The notes: generated from the sequence alone by a model not told the origin. 64,000 nucleotides of DNA from JAZKIX01 sp040384645 (GCA_040384645.1 JAZKIX010000070.1:1-64000); one strand, 5' to 3'; numbered from the stretch's first letter, positions 55,152-63,833 are shown. Made by a program: numbers and translations.

Positions 55152-57446
55152 ATGCATAATCAGTTTCTTAAAATTAGCGCATTTTTCATCGTGTTAAGCG
55201 CGTCCGCACTGTTTGCTAATCCAAGCTACGCCAGCGGTGGCGATGGCTTTAGCCAGAACGCATTTGCGCCTGAATTTTATGTCATGCCGCACGACCTGCC
55301 AGCGTATGCAGCAGGCAATCTTGGCATTGTGCCTGGCAGTTATTGGCGCGTGTATCACTACCTGGCTTACCGCGCCTTAAACGGCCAAGCACTGAGCAAG
55401 CCAGAACTTGATTTGCTCAAGGTACGCGACTGGAGAGTCGGCGCCGATGGCAGCAACTGGGATTATGCCAACAACGAGCCGGCCAACGGCGTGCGCGACT
55501 GGCTGAGCGCCCGCAAAGCGATCCAAGGCGCGCCCGATGTCAAGGTGACGGTTGACAGTACGGTACAAAATGGCGATTACACCAGCTTCATCAACTGCCC
55601 GGCCGATGCCTTGCAACGCGCCGCGCTAACGCTGGCAGAGCGCTTGAAAAACAGCGACCAGCATTGGACCGGCGTGTGGCTGGCCAATCAAGATACCGTG
55701 TTTGCCAATTGCAGTCTGGATTCTGGCGTGGCGATGGAGCAGCGAAAATATATCCCGGTCTTGCCTGCCGCGCTGCCACCCAAAGCACCGGCATGGCTCA
55801 AGCACGATCATGAGTATCAAACCGCCGCTGCGCTGTTCTATGCCGGCAAATTCGACGCTGCGCGGGCACGCTTTCAAGCTATCTCGGCCAATGCCGACTC
55901 ACCTTGGCAACCTTTGGGCGCTTACCTTGCGGCCCGCTGTCTGATCCGCCAAGCCACATTGCATTCGCCGCCACCGGAAGCGGGCAAACCCGCAGACCCC
56001 AATCCCGCCAAAGCGCTGTTGATGCAGGCGCGCAGCGAATTGCTCACGCAGGTCAAATCCTTCCCGCCGGCGCAAAAACTGGTCGATTGGATCGATGCCA
56101 GAGTACAACCGATGCAGCGCTTGAATGACTTGTCGCTGCTTTTGAGCAAAGGCAAGCTGAACCAGCAATCGCCCCGATTGCTATCGGATTATTTGCTGGT
56201 ATTGGACAAGGTCGAGTTCGCCGCCATGCTCAATGCACCCGATTCCATGACGGCCTGGATCGGCGCGATGCAATTGGGGACGCGCGACGAAGCGTCGCTG
56301 GACAGCGACAAGGAAATGCGAGCGTTACGCAAGAGCGCGATGAGCATGGCGCGCAGGCACTGGAAAGACACCGGCGCTTCGCTCTGGCTGCTGCCCCTGC
56401 TCAGCAATGCCAAGCCCGGTGAATTGTCAGACGACGAGTTGAAGGCTGCCGCTGCCGTCCCTGCCGACGCGCCCGGCGCTCAAACTGTGCAGTATTATCT
56501 GGCGCGCCTGGCCATTGCACGAGGCCAGGCTGACCAAGCCGATGCCATCGTATCGGCGCAATTGCAAAAACCTGCTGCATCCATGTCGCATGCCACCCGC
56601 AATCGTTGGCTGGCAATCAAGTTGGTATCGGCCACGACCATGGAAGGATTTCTTCAAGCCGGGTTGCGCACGCCGGCCGACAATGCGCCCGGCGTACCGA
56701 TCACGGATGAAGCGGCAACTGCGGTCGCACAGCCATCGCCATCGCATGACTACTATGATATGGATTTTGAAAGGCATTTGTTCCGCGACCTTTCGCAAAC
56801 GCAATTGACGCTGGCTTACCAGCGCGTCCCGCCTGCGCAAAAGGCGCTGTTCCCGATTCCGCTCTGGACCCGTGCGGTGGTATTTGGCGACTACGCCGGC
56901 GCCGATGCTTTGACCGATGAATTGATGGCCGGACGCGATACTACGCGCCATCTTTACCAGCGTTTCAAAGACGCAAAAACGCCAGCCGCCAAACGACAAG
57001 CGGCGATGTTGATCATGGTCAATGCGCCAGAATTGCATCCCAATATCATTGACCCTGCTGGAGGTGTGCGTTTTTGGGGCTGCCATGTTTTTGATTGGCT
57101 TAATAATCGTCCGGTCGATGCACTGGACGCGGCAGTCCCCAATTTTTTAGATGCCACCGCACGCGCGGACGCAGAAAAAGAACAAACGCAATTGCTGGCC
57201 TTACCCATACGATCAAGCTATCTGGGGCCGCTATTGCTGGAATGGGCCAAGCAAAATCCACACGATCCTGAAGTACCAAAAGCCCTGCACTTTTTTATCG
57301 CCTCCACCCGCATGGAATGCTCAGCAGTAAGGCCCGGCGATGCTGAAGGCAAAGCCAACATCAGCTATTCGCAACAGGCTTTCCAATTATTGAAAAGCCG
57401 TTATCCCAAGAGCGAATGGGCCGCCAAGACAAAGTATTATTTTTAA
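55152..57446 (+). CDS. Large secreted protein of unknown function, partner of the DUF3142-type lipoprotein
   Basis: A 764-residue exported protein (signal MHNQFLKISAFFIVLSASALFANPSYAS). GAGAG precedes the ATG at 55152; longer in-frame starts overlap the upstream gene and are rejected. The mature protein is mostly helical. TPR-like hairpins are recognisable: YQTAAALFYAGKFDAARARFQAISANADSPWQPLGAYLAARCLIRQA, and further pairs in the middle. An N-terminal conserved block has WRVYHYLAYRALNGQ and INCPADALQRAALTLAERL. No catalytic motif was found. It is translated right after the DUF3142-type gene, so the two products probably act together in the periplasm or outer membrane. Confidence 0.68.
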   Translation: MHNQFLKISAFFIVLSASALFANPSYASGGDGFSQNAFAPEFYVMPHDLPAYAAGNLGIVPGSYWRVYHYLAYRALNGQALSKPELDLLKVRDWRVGADGSNWDYANNEPANGVRDWLSARKAIQGAPDVKVTVDSTVQNGDYTSFINCPADALQRAALTLAERLKNSDQHWTGVWLANQDTVFANCSLDSGVAMEQRKYIPVLPAALPPKAPAWLKHDHEYQTAAALFYAGKFDAARARFQAISANADSPWQPLGAYLAARCLIRQATLHSPPPEAGKPADPNPAKALLMQARSELLTQVKSFPPAQKLVDWIDARVQPMQRLNDLSLLLSKGKLNQQSPRLLSDYLLVLDKVEFAAMLNAPDSMTAWIGAMQLGTRDEASLDSDKEMRALRKSAMSMARRHWKDTGASLWLLPLLSNAKPGELSDDELKAAAAVPADAPGAQTVQYYLARLAIARGQADQADAIVSAQLQKPAASMSHATRNRWLAIKLVSATTMEGFLQAGLRTPADNAPGVPITDEAATAVAQPSPSHDYYDMDFERHLFRDLSQTQLTLAYQRVPPAQKALFPIPLWTRAVVFGDYAGADALTDELMAGRDTTRHLYQRFKDAKTPAAKRQAAMLIMVNAPELHPNIIDPAGGVRFWGCHVFDWLNNRPVDALDAAVPNFLDATARADAEKEQTQLLALPIRSSYLGPLLLEWAKQNPHDPEVPKALHFFIASTRMECSAVRPGDAEGKANISYSQQAFQLLKSRYPKSEWAAKTKYYF

Positions 57447-57571
57447 CATCAGGCCGCCGCCATGTGCCTGCTTGTGTCTAATTGTGCCTGGCTGACTTGC
57501 CATGTCGACATAATGGCTTGAAGATGGAGCAAATCGCGTACCGCTAAAGTCCGTTTTTGGCCTGGAAACAC

Positions 57572-57649
57572 AAATAATACTGCTGGGTGTATTTTATTTG
57601 ACCCAATACAAACAAGCGGGTAAGCTGGCATTTCGCCTTATACCCCCAA
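57572..57649 (+). repeat. 80-bp intergenic repeat, copy 7 of 8
   Basis: Starts AAATAATACTGCTGGGTGTATTTT and ends CTTATACCCCCAA. It lies between two plus-strand genes and 22 bp upstream of the SGNH hydrolase start. Confidence 0.8.
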
Positions 57650-57670
57650 TAATTAGCTTACAAGGAAGCG

Positions 57671-58321
57671 ATGAAACAAATTCTTGTATATGCAGATTCG
57701 CTGTCGTGGGGGATTATTCCCACCACCAGAAAGCGGCTAGCGTTCGATCAGCGTTGGCCCGGCATACTCGAAAACGATCTCAATGCACACGACCAACACG
57801 TGCGCGTGATCGAAGATTGCCTCAATGGCCGGCGCACGGTGTGGGACGATCCATTCAAGCCGGGCCGCAATGGTTTGGCCGGGCTGGCACAACGGATAGA
57901 AATCAACTCGCCGCTCGCCTTGGTGGTGCTGATGCTTGGCACCAATGACTTTCAATTTACGCATCAAACCAATGCCTGGCATGCGGCGCAGGGCATTGCC
58001 TCACTGGTGACGACGATCCGGCAGGCGCCGATAGAACCGGGAATGCCTGTACCAAAGATCCTGGTGATTGCACCGCCGCCGATTACCACTCCCAAAGGAC
58101 CGATTGCCGCCAAATTTGCGAGTGCTGAATCTAAATGTCTGGGATTGGCTGCCGCCTTTGCACAAGTCTGTATCGATCTCGATTGCAATTTCTACGATGC
58201 TGGCACGCTGGTCACTTCAAGCGCTGTTGACGGCGTGCACCTGGATGCGCCGCAACACGCGGTTCTGGGCCATGCAATTGCTGGTGTGGTGATGCCCTTG
58301 CTTGACGATAACGCGGCATAG
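57671..58321 (+). CDS. SGNH/GDSL-family hydrolase, arylesterase/acyltransferase-like
   Basis: A 216-residue cytoplasmic SGNH hydrolase. Block I is QILVYADSLSWGIIP (Ser in A-D-S-L, with A in place of the usual G). Block III is VVLMLGTNDF (oxyanion Asn), and block V is DGVHLDAPQH (Asp and His). The arrangement, including RWPGILENDLN, DDPFKPGRNG and KILVIAPPPI, resembles the mycobacterial arylesterase/acyltransferase MsAcT, which forms octamers and transfers acyl groups in water. The substrate here is unknown. AAGGAAGCG lies before the ATG at 57671. Repeat copy 7 ends just upstream, so transcription of this gene may start inside or near that element. Confidence 0.88.
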   Translation: MKQILVYADSLSWGIIPTTRKRLAFDQRWPGILENDLNAHDQHVRVIEDCLNGRRTVWDDPFKPGRNGLAGLAQRIEINSPLALVVLMLGTNDFQFTHQTNAWHAAQGIASLVTTIRQAPIEPGMPVPKILVIAPPPITTPKGPIAAKFASAESKCLGLAAAFAQVCIDLDCNFYDAGTLVTSSAVDGVHLDAPQHAVLGHAIAGVVMPLLDDNAA

Positions 58322-58387
58322 CGCAATCGCTGCGCCATCAACGGCGCCGACAAGCAAACCCTTTCTGATCGAACCTGGAAATTGACT

Positions 58388-58606
58388 ATGAATTCTGCCT
58401 TCAGGCAAAAAATGATCGATGTTTGCAATGCAAAAATCGCGCAAAAAGGGTCAACCGTGGGCCTGTCTTTTTATGCCTTCTTCGCTAATAAAAATGACAA
58501 TCCAGAACTGCTGATGGATGCTGCGACATGGTGGATCATGACCCACCGTCTGGATCATTTTGAAAAGGCGGTAAAAATTAAGCAGATGATCGAGGAAAAG
58601 TTATAG
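58388..58606 (+). CDS. Small conserved-looking hypothetical protein (72 aa)
   Basis: MNSAFRQKMIDVCNAKIAQKG opens a 72-residue predicted helical protein with aromatic-rich middle (GLSFYAFFANKNDNPELLMDAATWWIMTHRL) and a basic-acidic C-terminal helix. It has no signal peptide. It lies 66 bp after the SGNH hydrolase gene on the same strand and ends inside a strong hairpin. An in-frame TTG two codons earlier is less likely. The function is unknown; composition and context support a real gene. Confidence 0.6.
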   Translation: MNSAFRQKMIDVCNAKIAQKGSTVGLSFYAFFANKNDNPELLMDAATWWIMTHRLDHFEKAVKIKQMIEEKL

Positions 58607-58629
58607 GGCGCAATGTTTTGCGCCCTATA
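58602..58629. terminator. Hairpin terminator between the 72-aa gene and creD
   Basis: TATAGGGCGCAA and TTGCGCCCTATA form a perfect 12-bp stem around TGTT at the end of two convergent genes. It overlaps the plus-strand stop codon. There is no long T-run, so efficiency is uncertain. Confidence 0.6.
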
Positions 58630-58669
58630 ACCAATACACATTGCGCCTATTTCTATGCGCAATTGCCCT

Positions 58670-60082
58670 CTATTCCGCTAAATTGCCATCCCAATTGCCG
58701 CCCGTGGTGTTGGCTTTGCCAAGTTGATACCAATCGACCTTGCGGGTGGCAATCATGACTGCCGACAACACGACGAACAAGAGGATGCTGCCCATCATCA
58801 GCGCCTGATTTTCTGACTGCAATAAGCCAAACAGCACGCCATACAGCACGGTCAATCCAAAGCCAAAACCGAAACCGCGCTTCCAGTCGCGTAGTACATG
58901 CGACAGGTAAAAACCAATCAGTACAATGCACGCGCCGCTGGCAATCAGGTAGGCCAGCATGAAATCGATACGTTCCGACAAGCTGAGCAATAACAAGAAA
59001 AACAATACCAGCGCCAAGCCGACCAGAGTGTATTGAATCGGATGGATCGGCAACTGTTTCAACACTTCAAACAAGAAAAACGCAGCGAAGGTCAGCGCGA
59101 CAAATAACAGGCCGTATTTGACGGCGCGGTCGGCTTGCGAATAGATATTGACCGGCTCGATCAAGCTGACGTTGAAGGTATCGATCTCGCTATTGAGCGG
59201 TGTGTTGACGGCGGCAGCGTCGAGTGCGACGGGCTTTTGTTCCAGCAACCGGATTTGTTGTTGGGTACTGGCCGACAACGCTGAAATGCTCCAACTACGC
59301 TCAAAGCCATTCGTCTTAGCATTATTTTTCTTTGGCGACGGCAAGAAGCGCCCACCGAATTGCGGATGCTGCCATGACGAACTGAGCGTGACTTGATTGT
59401 TTTTGGCGACCGGCGCGATGCTAAGCCGTTCTATACCGTTGAGTCCGAGATTGAATGAAAATTTGACCGGGTCTGGGTTTTTTAAATCGAGCGGCTCAAG
59501 CGAGGCATGCAAGCCGCTGCGCAAGGCATTTAAATTGGTGCCCTGCTGAAATTCATATTGCTTGTCGCCCCATTGAACGGTCGGGATATTGCCGATGCCG
59601 CGCACGTCATCAATCGAAAATGCAATGAACGGCTTACCCAGCGCCACGCTGCCATTCGCATTTTGCGGCTTGAAGTCTTCCGCCTTCGGCAATACAAAAT
59701 TGCCCGCGATGGTGTGCTGACTACTATAGACCAACACCTTGTGAATCCCGCGATACCGCTGGTCGGTATCGATGCGGCCATTGATCGATAAGTCATTGGG
59801 GAAGACGTAGCGCCGGCCGTCGACGGTGTGTTTAACGACCTTGGTTTTTTGCGAAACCGCGTCGACCAGCACGGTTTCTTCATAAGTTTCAGTGGTGGGA
59901 ATAACCAAAATCGGCCCGATCATCGTTTGCTCGCGGACTGAATCGGCACCAATGCTGCGCACGGCTTCAGCGTGAAATTGCATGCGCTCGGAAATCGTGT
60001 TTTGAATCATCATCAATGGAATGGCGATCAGCACCGTCAGAACCACGATGATGAAGATTTTGAATAGCAACGTTTTTTGCAT
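58670..60082 (-). CDS. creD: Inner-membrane protein CreD
   Basis: A 470-residue member of the CreD (Cet) family. It has an N-terminal membrane anchor (FKIFIIVVLTVLIAIPLMMI), a large periplasmic beta-rich domain with the family phrases QTMIGPILVIPTTET, YVFPNDLSINGRIDTDQRYRGIHKVLVYSS and DVRGIGNIPTVQWGD, then about five C-terminal membrane segments (LIEPVNIYSQADRAVKYGLLFVALTFAAFFLFEVL, PIQYTLVGLALVLFFLLLLSLSE). In enterobacteria creD is controlled by CreBC and linked to colicin E2 tolerance; no creBC is seen here. AAGGAG lies 8 nt before the ATG at 60082, so longer in-frame starts are rejected. Confidence 0.92.
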   Translation of the reverse strand: MQKTLLFKIFIIVVLTVLIAIPLMMIQNTISERMQFHAEAVRSIGADSVREQTMIGPILVIPTTETYEETVLVDAVSQKTKVVKHTVDGRRYVFPNDLSINGRIDTDQRYRGIHKVLVYSSQHTIAGNFVLPKAEDFKPQNANGSVALGKPFIAFSIDDVRGIGNIPTVQWGDKQYEFQQGTNLNALRSGLHASLEPLDLKNPDPVKFSFNLGLNGIERLSIAPVAKNNQVTLSSSWQHPQFGGRFLPSPKKNNAKTNGFERSWSISALSASTQQQIRLLEQKPVALDAAAVNTPLNSEIDTFNVSLIEPVNIYSQADRAVKYGLLFVALTFAAFFLFEVLKQLPIHPIQYTLVGLALVLFFLLLLSLSERIDFMLAYLIASGACIVLIGFYLSHVLRDWKRGFGFGFGLTVLYGVLFGLLQSENQALMMGSILLFVVLSAVMIATRKVDWYQLGKANTTGGNWDGNLAE

Positions 60083-60498
60083 GGCAGCGCTCCTTGATAT
60101 GGGACGGCCAGTGTAAAAAGCGACTGTGCGCAGCGCATGCGCGACACGTGTGTTTTGTGTGAAAAGCAAACCGCGCTACGCGCCCAACACGGGAAAATGC
60201 CTGCTCTGAGCGTATCGCAATGTTTCAATTCTTTGTGCGCTGCCGCACAGATTGCAGTGCCGGATTCGCCTAACCTACAGCCACTGAGTTTGACGCCGTG
60301 CTGCGGCACACCATGCTATGGCTGTCGATGTGCCGGCAACAAGATAGACAGCCTTCGTAATTTTCAGACTGTATCCGGCGTTTCAACCACTGACGATGAC
60401 GATTAGTCGTCGCAGATGGTCTTAGATACGAGCAAATACAAGCGCAATTTCAATGCACAATTTTGTGCATACTTTTTTCATCACCCAAAGGATCCATC
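60083..60498. other. Divergent promoter region between creD and the collagen-like lipoprotein gene
   Basis: About 415 bp. ORFs in it lack ribosome sites and family features. No clear operator or hairpin was recognised. Confidence 0.3.
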
Positions 60499-60870
60499 AT
60501 GAAATACTCCCTATTGCTCGCTACCCTGATCGCAGTACTCGGCCTGAGCGCTTGCGAAAGAACGACCGTCAACAACCCGCCACCCACGACCATTGCAGTA
60601 CCAGGCCCAGCCGGTGCGGCTGGTGCAACAGGCGCCACTGGCACTGACGGTGCCAAGGGCGCGACCGGCACCAGCATTGTCGGTGCGACCGGTGCAACAG
60701 GCGATACCGGTGCTACTGGCAATACAGGTGCCACAGGTGGTGCCGGCGCCACTGGGAATACCGGCAATACAGGGGCAACTGGTGCAACTGGCGATACCGG
60801 TGCCGAAGGCAGCAAAGGCGATACCGGCAAATCGGGTGGCACGGTCGTGATCGTTCCTAATCCAAAGTAA
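60499..60870 (+). CDS. Collagen-like repeat lipoprotein
   Basis: A 123-residue lipoprotein (signal MKYSLLLATLIAVLGLSAC, Cys at about 19), then PPPTTIAVPGPAG leading into roughly 25 Gly-X-Y triplets dominated by GAT, GNT and GDT, and a short TVVIVPNPK tail. Gly-X-Y with threonine and few prolines can form a collagen-like trimer in bacteria. AAAGGA precedes the ATG at 60499. The protein is probably a surface or periplasmic rod. Frames on other strands that look long are periodic shadows of the repeat. The triplet number is likely variable between strains. Confidence 0.85.
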   Translation: MKYSLLLATLIAVLGLSACERTTVNNPPPTTIAVPGPAGAAGATGATGTDGAKGATGTSIVGATGATGDTGATGNTGATGGAGATGNTGNTGATGATGDTGAEGSKGDTGKSGGTVVIVPNPK

Positions 60871-60882
60871 AGAATCAAGCCG

Positions 60883-60933
60883 GCAGCAGGAAGAGCTCTC
60901 AGGCTTTTCCTGCCCGCTGCAGCTAGATTTTTT
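60883..60933 (+). terminator. Probable rho-independent terminator of the collagen-like gene
   Basis: GCAGCAGGAA and TTCCTGCCCGCTGC form an imperfect stem, followed after 8 bases by a T6 run. It begins 13 bp after the stop codon. Confidence 0.55.
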
Positions 60934-61060
60934 GAGAGGCCACGCCAGTCACTGGTTTTGGCCTTTTCGTATTTTTCTACCTTCTTTCTTCGCATCCGTG
61001 CAACGCGGCCTGTATTCGCTGCGGCAGACGGGTGCGCCGCCCTTAAATTGCAAGGCAGCT

Positions 61061-61139
61061 AAAATATACTGAGGCGAGTATAAAATCCGATGCATAGAAA
61101 ACCTGAGCATCAAGGCATGTTTTGACCAATACTCCCCTT
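61061..61139 (+). repeat. 80-bp intergenic repeat, copy 8 of 8
   Basis: Starts AAAATATACTGAGGCGAGTATAAAA (TATACT/AGTATA stem) and ends CAATACTCCCCTT. It lies between the convergent collagen-like and rsmI genes. Confidence 0.8.
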
Positions 61140-61152
61140 AAACTAGCCAGTT

Positions 61153-62080
61153 TTAGTCCGCTGCTGCCTGCAATTGCAAAGCGCGCTCATACAAGGCATT
61201 CTTCTTTTGGCCAGTGAGCTGCGCCGCCAAGGAAGCGGCTTGCTTGACCGAGCATTCGGCCAGCAAGATTGCCAGGACGCGATCCGCTTCCAGCGTATCG
61301 GCATCAGCGGCACTGGGCGCGCCTTCCAGCAAGATGACAAATTCGCCTTTTTCGCGATGGGCGTCAGCCGCTAGCCAAGCTGCAGCGTCCGATAACTTGC
61401 AGCGGTGAATTTCTTCGAACAGCTTGCTCAATTCACGGGCGAACACGATCTGGCGGCTAGGCTCGAAGGCGGCGGCCAAGCCATTGACACTGTCGACGAT
61501 ACGATGCGGCGCTTCGTAAAAAACCAGCGTCGCATTGACGGTGCGCAATGCTAGCAAGGCATTGTCGCGTTGTTTGGCCTTGGCCGGCAGGAACCCTGCA
61601 AAGTAAAATTGATCATTGACTAAACCGCTGNNNNNNNNNNGCCGCAATGCCGGCAGACGCGCCCGGCAAGGGCATGACGCGCAGGCCGGCGCTGCGCACC
61701 GCGTCGACGATGCGGGCGCCGGGGTCGGACACCGCCGGGGTGCCGGCGTCGGACACCAGCGCGATCCGTTCGCCGGCGTGCAGGCGCGTGATCAGCTTGT
61801 CGGCGATGGCGCGCTCGTTATGTTCGTGTGCAGCCAGCAAGGGTTTTGAAATGCCGTAGCGCGATAACAAATGGCCGGTGTTGCGGGTATCTTCACAGGC
61901 GATGGCATCGACGATCGACAGTACATGCAGGGCGCGTAAGCTGATGTCGCAGACATTTCCGATGGGGGTGGCGACCACATATAATGTCGCGGCGGGATAA
62001 ACCTGTTGTGCAACTTCATGCAACAGGGGCAAGGTTGTATTGGCTGGTGGCGCTATCGGATTAAGTGCTGGGTTGGTCAT
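61153..62080 (-). CDS. rsmI: 16S rRNA (cytidine-1402-2'-O)-methyltransferase (contains a gap)
   Basis: An SAM-dependent SPOUT-independent tetrapyrrole-methylase-fold enzyme that 2'-O-methylates C1402 in the decoding centre. The N-terminus has ATLYVVATPIGNVCDISLRAL, then CEDTRNTGHLLSRYGI, LVSDAGTPAVSDPGARIVDAV and MPLPGASAGIA. A 10-N gap (61631-61640) then shifts the frame, and the protein continues SGLVNDQFYFAGFLPAK ... LVFYEAPHRI ... VFARELSKLFEEI ... ILLEGAP. The family has about three residues (LSA) between the halves, so about 9 nt are missing. It is divergent from the lpoA-like gene, the standard order in this group (yraL-yraM). Confidence 0.92.
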
Positions 62081-62101
62081 AAGGTGTCACAGGAGAGTGC
62101 G

Positions 62102-63319
62102 ATGGTACGTCGGTGGATCAAAAAAACCTTGCTGGCAAGTTTGCTGTGCGGATTGTGCGCGTCAACGCTGGCAAATACAACCGCAGCCGATCCAGCGACC
62201 GAGGCCGGTAGCAAGCTTGATGGCAAAGCGGACGCTACTCAAACCGTCCCTCCGCCGGCCACTCCAGACAAAAACGCGCCCCCTGCCCCACCGTCCACCA
62301 TGCGGCTAGCGTTGCTGCTACCGCTCAGTTCCGACACCCTCGGCCAAGCAGCCAACACCATCCGCGCCGGTTTCATGGCTGCCTACGAACGCGAAAGCAG
62401 TGGCGTCACCGTGGCCGTGATCGATAGCGGCGAATCCGGGGCCGATGTACTCAACCGCTACCTTGATGCCCATGCCGATAACGATGTGATCGTCGGGCCA
62501 CTCTCGCGCGCTGGGGTAACCGCGGTAGCGCAAAGTGGCTCGGTCAATAAGCCGACCATCGCCCTTAATCAGCCTGAAACCGCAGGACCTGATGAGGTCT
62601 TGCCGCGCAAGATGCTGGTGATGAGTTTGTCGATAGAAGAAGAAGCGCGCCAGATGGCTGTCTGGGCCGCTGCTCATCGCTCCTCGACCAGCGCTTTTGT
62701 GGTATCGAGCAGTACTCCGTGGCAACGCCGCGCAGCCAAGGCTTTTGTCGCGCAATGGCAGCAAACCGGGCGCAGCGTAGCGTCGGTCGAGTTACCGGCC
62801 TCGGCCGGTTATCTCAGTGCCAGCGCGCTGGTGCAACTGCGCACCCAGATTGAAATCGAAAAACCAGGCTTGCTATTTGTCGCGCTCGATGCCGACCAAA
62901 CGCGTCAGGCGCGCACCGCCTTGGGTTACGAATTGCCTATTTACGGCACCTCGCAACTGAATCCGACGCCACTATCGGAGCAAATAGGCGCCGCACCGGT
63001 GCCGGAATTAAAGGGCGTCCGCCTGCTCGATATGCCATGGCTATTGCAAGCCGATCACACCGCAGTCATGGTGTATCCGCATCTGGTGACGCCGGCCGAT
63101 CAAAAAGCCAGCGCCGATCTGGAGCGCCTGTACGCGCTCGGGATCGATGCTTACCGGGTGGCGCGTGAGCTGGCTGGCAATAAAACCAATTTTGAGATCG
63201 ACGGCGTCACTGGCAAGCTGACGGTGCGCTTCGGCAAGGGGCCGGCGTTTTTCGAGCGGATCGAGCAACAGGCGGTGTATATGGATGGCGTGCTGGCACC
63301 GCTCAATGGCCGCCGCTGA
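62102..63319 (+). CDS. Penicillin-binding-protein activator (LpoA/LppC-like)
   Basis: A 405-residue exported protein with signal peptide (WIKKTLLASLLCGLCASTLAN) and a linker rich in Ala/Pro/Lys, then a type I periplasmic binding fold of the YraM/LpoA C-terminal type: RLALLLPLSSDTLGQAANTIRAGFMAAYER, VIVGPLSRAGVTAVAQSG, TIALNQPE, LYALGIDAYRVARELA. LpoA in enterobacteria activates PBP1a from the outer membrane; the short betaproteobacterial form lacks the N-terminal TPR domain and has no lipobox here. GGAG lies before the ATG at 62102. It is part of the conserved block rsmI-lpoA-yraN-diaA. Confidence 0.88.
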   Translation: MVRRWIKKTLLASLLCGLCASTLANTTAADPATEAGSKLDGKADATQTVPPPATPDKNAPPAPPSTMRLALLLPLSSDTLGQAANTIRAGFMAAYERESSGVTVAVIDSGESGADVLNRYLDAHADNDVIVGPLSRAGVTAVAQSGSVNKPTIALNQPETAGPDEVLPRKMLVMSLSIEEEARQMAVWAAAHRSSTSAFVVSSSTPWQRRAAKAFVAQWQQTGRSVASVELPASAGYLSASALVQLRTQIEIEKPGLLFVALDADQTRQARTALGYELPIYGTSQLNPTPLSEQIGAAPVPELKGVRLLDMPWLLQADHTAVMVYPHLVTPADQKASADLERLYALGIDAYRVARELAGNKTNFEIDGVTGKLTVRFGKGPAFFERIEQQAVYMDGVLAPLNGRR

Positions 63320-63353
63320 TCCACAGCGTTGTTTGTACGCTTGATTGAGATGC

Positions 63354-63833
63354 ATGAATCTATTTAAGCGCAAGCCGCCAACGCCGCGCCAATTGATCGG
63401 TCAAAGTGGCGAAGATATCGCGCTGGCGCATTTGCTGGCGCAGGGCTTGACCTTAGTGGAACGGAATTTCCGCTGCAAAGGCGGCGAAATCGATTTGATC
63501 ATGCAACAGCGCGATACCTTGGTCTTTGTCGAAGTGCGCAAGCGTGCCGATCTGCGTCATGGTGGCGCCGCCGCCAGTGTCACACCGGCCAAGCAGGGGC
63601 GCCTGATACTTGCGGCGCAACTGTATTTGCAGCGTTATAAGTCACTGCCGCCATGCCGCTTCGATTGCCGGATCAATGGCATGGTGCAAGTTGAGCTCCC
63701 TCCAGGCAACCATATCCTCGTTGAGAACNNNNNNNNNNAGTGGCAGGGTGAAAATCTGTCCGACTCGTTTCTCGATGTGGTCGCACTCGATGGCGACGCC
63801 TTGAACTGGATTAAAAATGCAATTGAGTCATAA
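63354..63833 (+). CDS. yraN: YraN/UPF0102 nuclease-like protein with an unexpected internal insertion and a gap
   Basis: The N-terminal 100 residues are a normal YraN: PPTPRQLIGQSGEDIALAHL, ERNFRCKGGEIDLIM, TLVFVEVRKRADLRHGGAAASVTPAKQ, LPPCRFD. In the family CRFD runs straight into VVALDGDALNWIKNAIES. Here about 110 bp (63663-63774, including the 10-N gap) encoding a stretch such as INGMVQVELPPGNHILVEN and WQGENLSDSFL separates them. The protein is about 35 residues longer than usual. YraN folds like a Holliday-junction resolvase nuclease, but its function is not settled. The insertion may be a contig-end artefact. The ATG at 63354 with GAG upstream is chosen over a TTG three codons earlier. 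Confidence 0.8.
   Translation: MNLFKRKPPTPRQLIGQSGEDIALAHLLAQGLTLVERNFRCKGGEIDLIMQQRDTLVFVEVRKRADLRHGGAAASVTPAKQGRLILAAQLYLQRYKSLPPCRFDCRINGMVQVELPPGNHILVENXXXXWQGENLSDSFLDVVALDGDALNWIKNAIES

Noticed and set aside
60600..60840. Short tandem repeats resembling a CRISPR or minisatellite
   Set aside because: The 9-bp periodicity is explained by collagen-like codons; there are no spacers or conserved repeats of CRISPR length.
60450..60995. Minus-strand 181-codon Pro/Val/Ala-rich ORF
   Set aside because: It is the periodic shadow of the Gly-X-Y repeat on the opposite strand.
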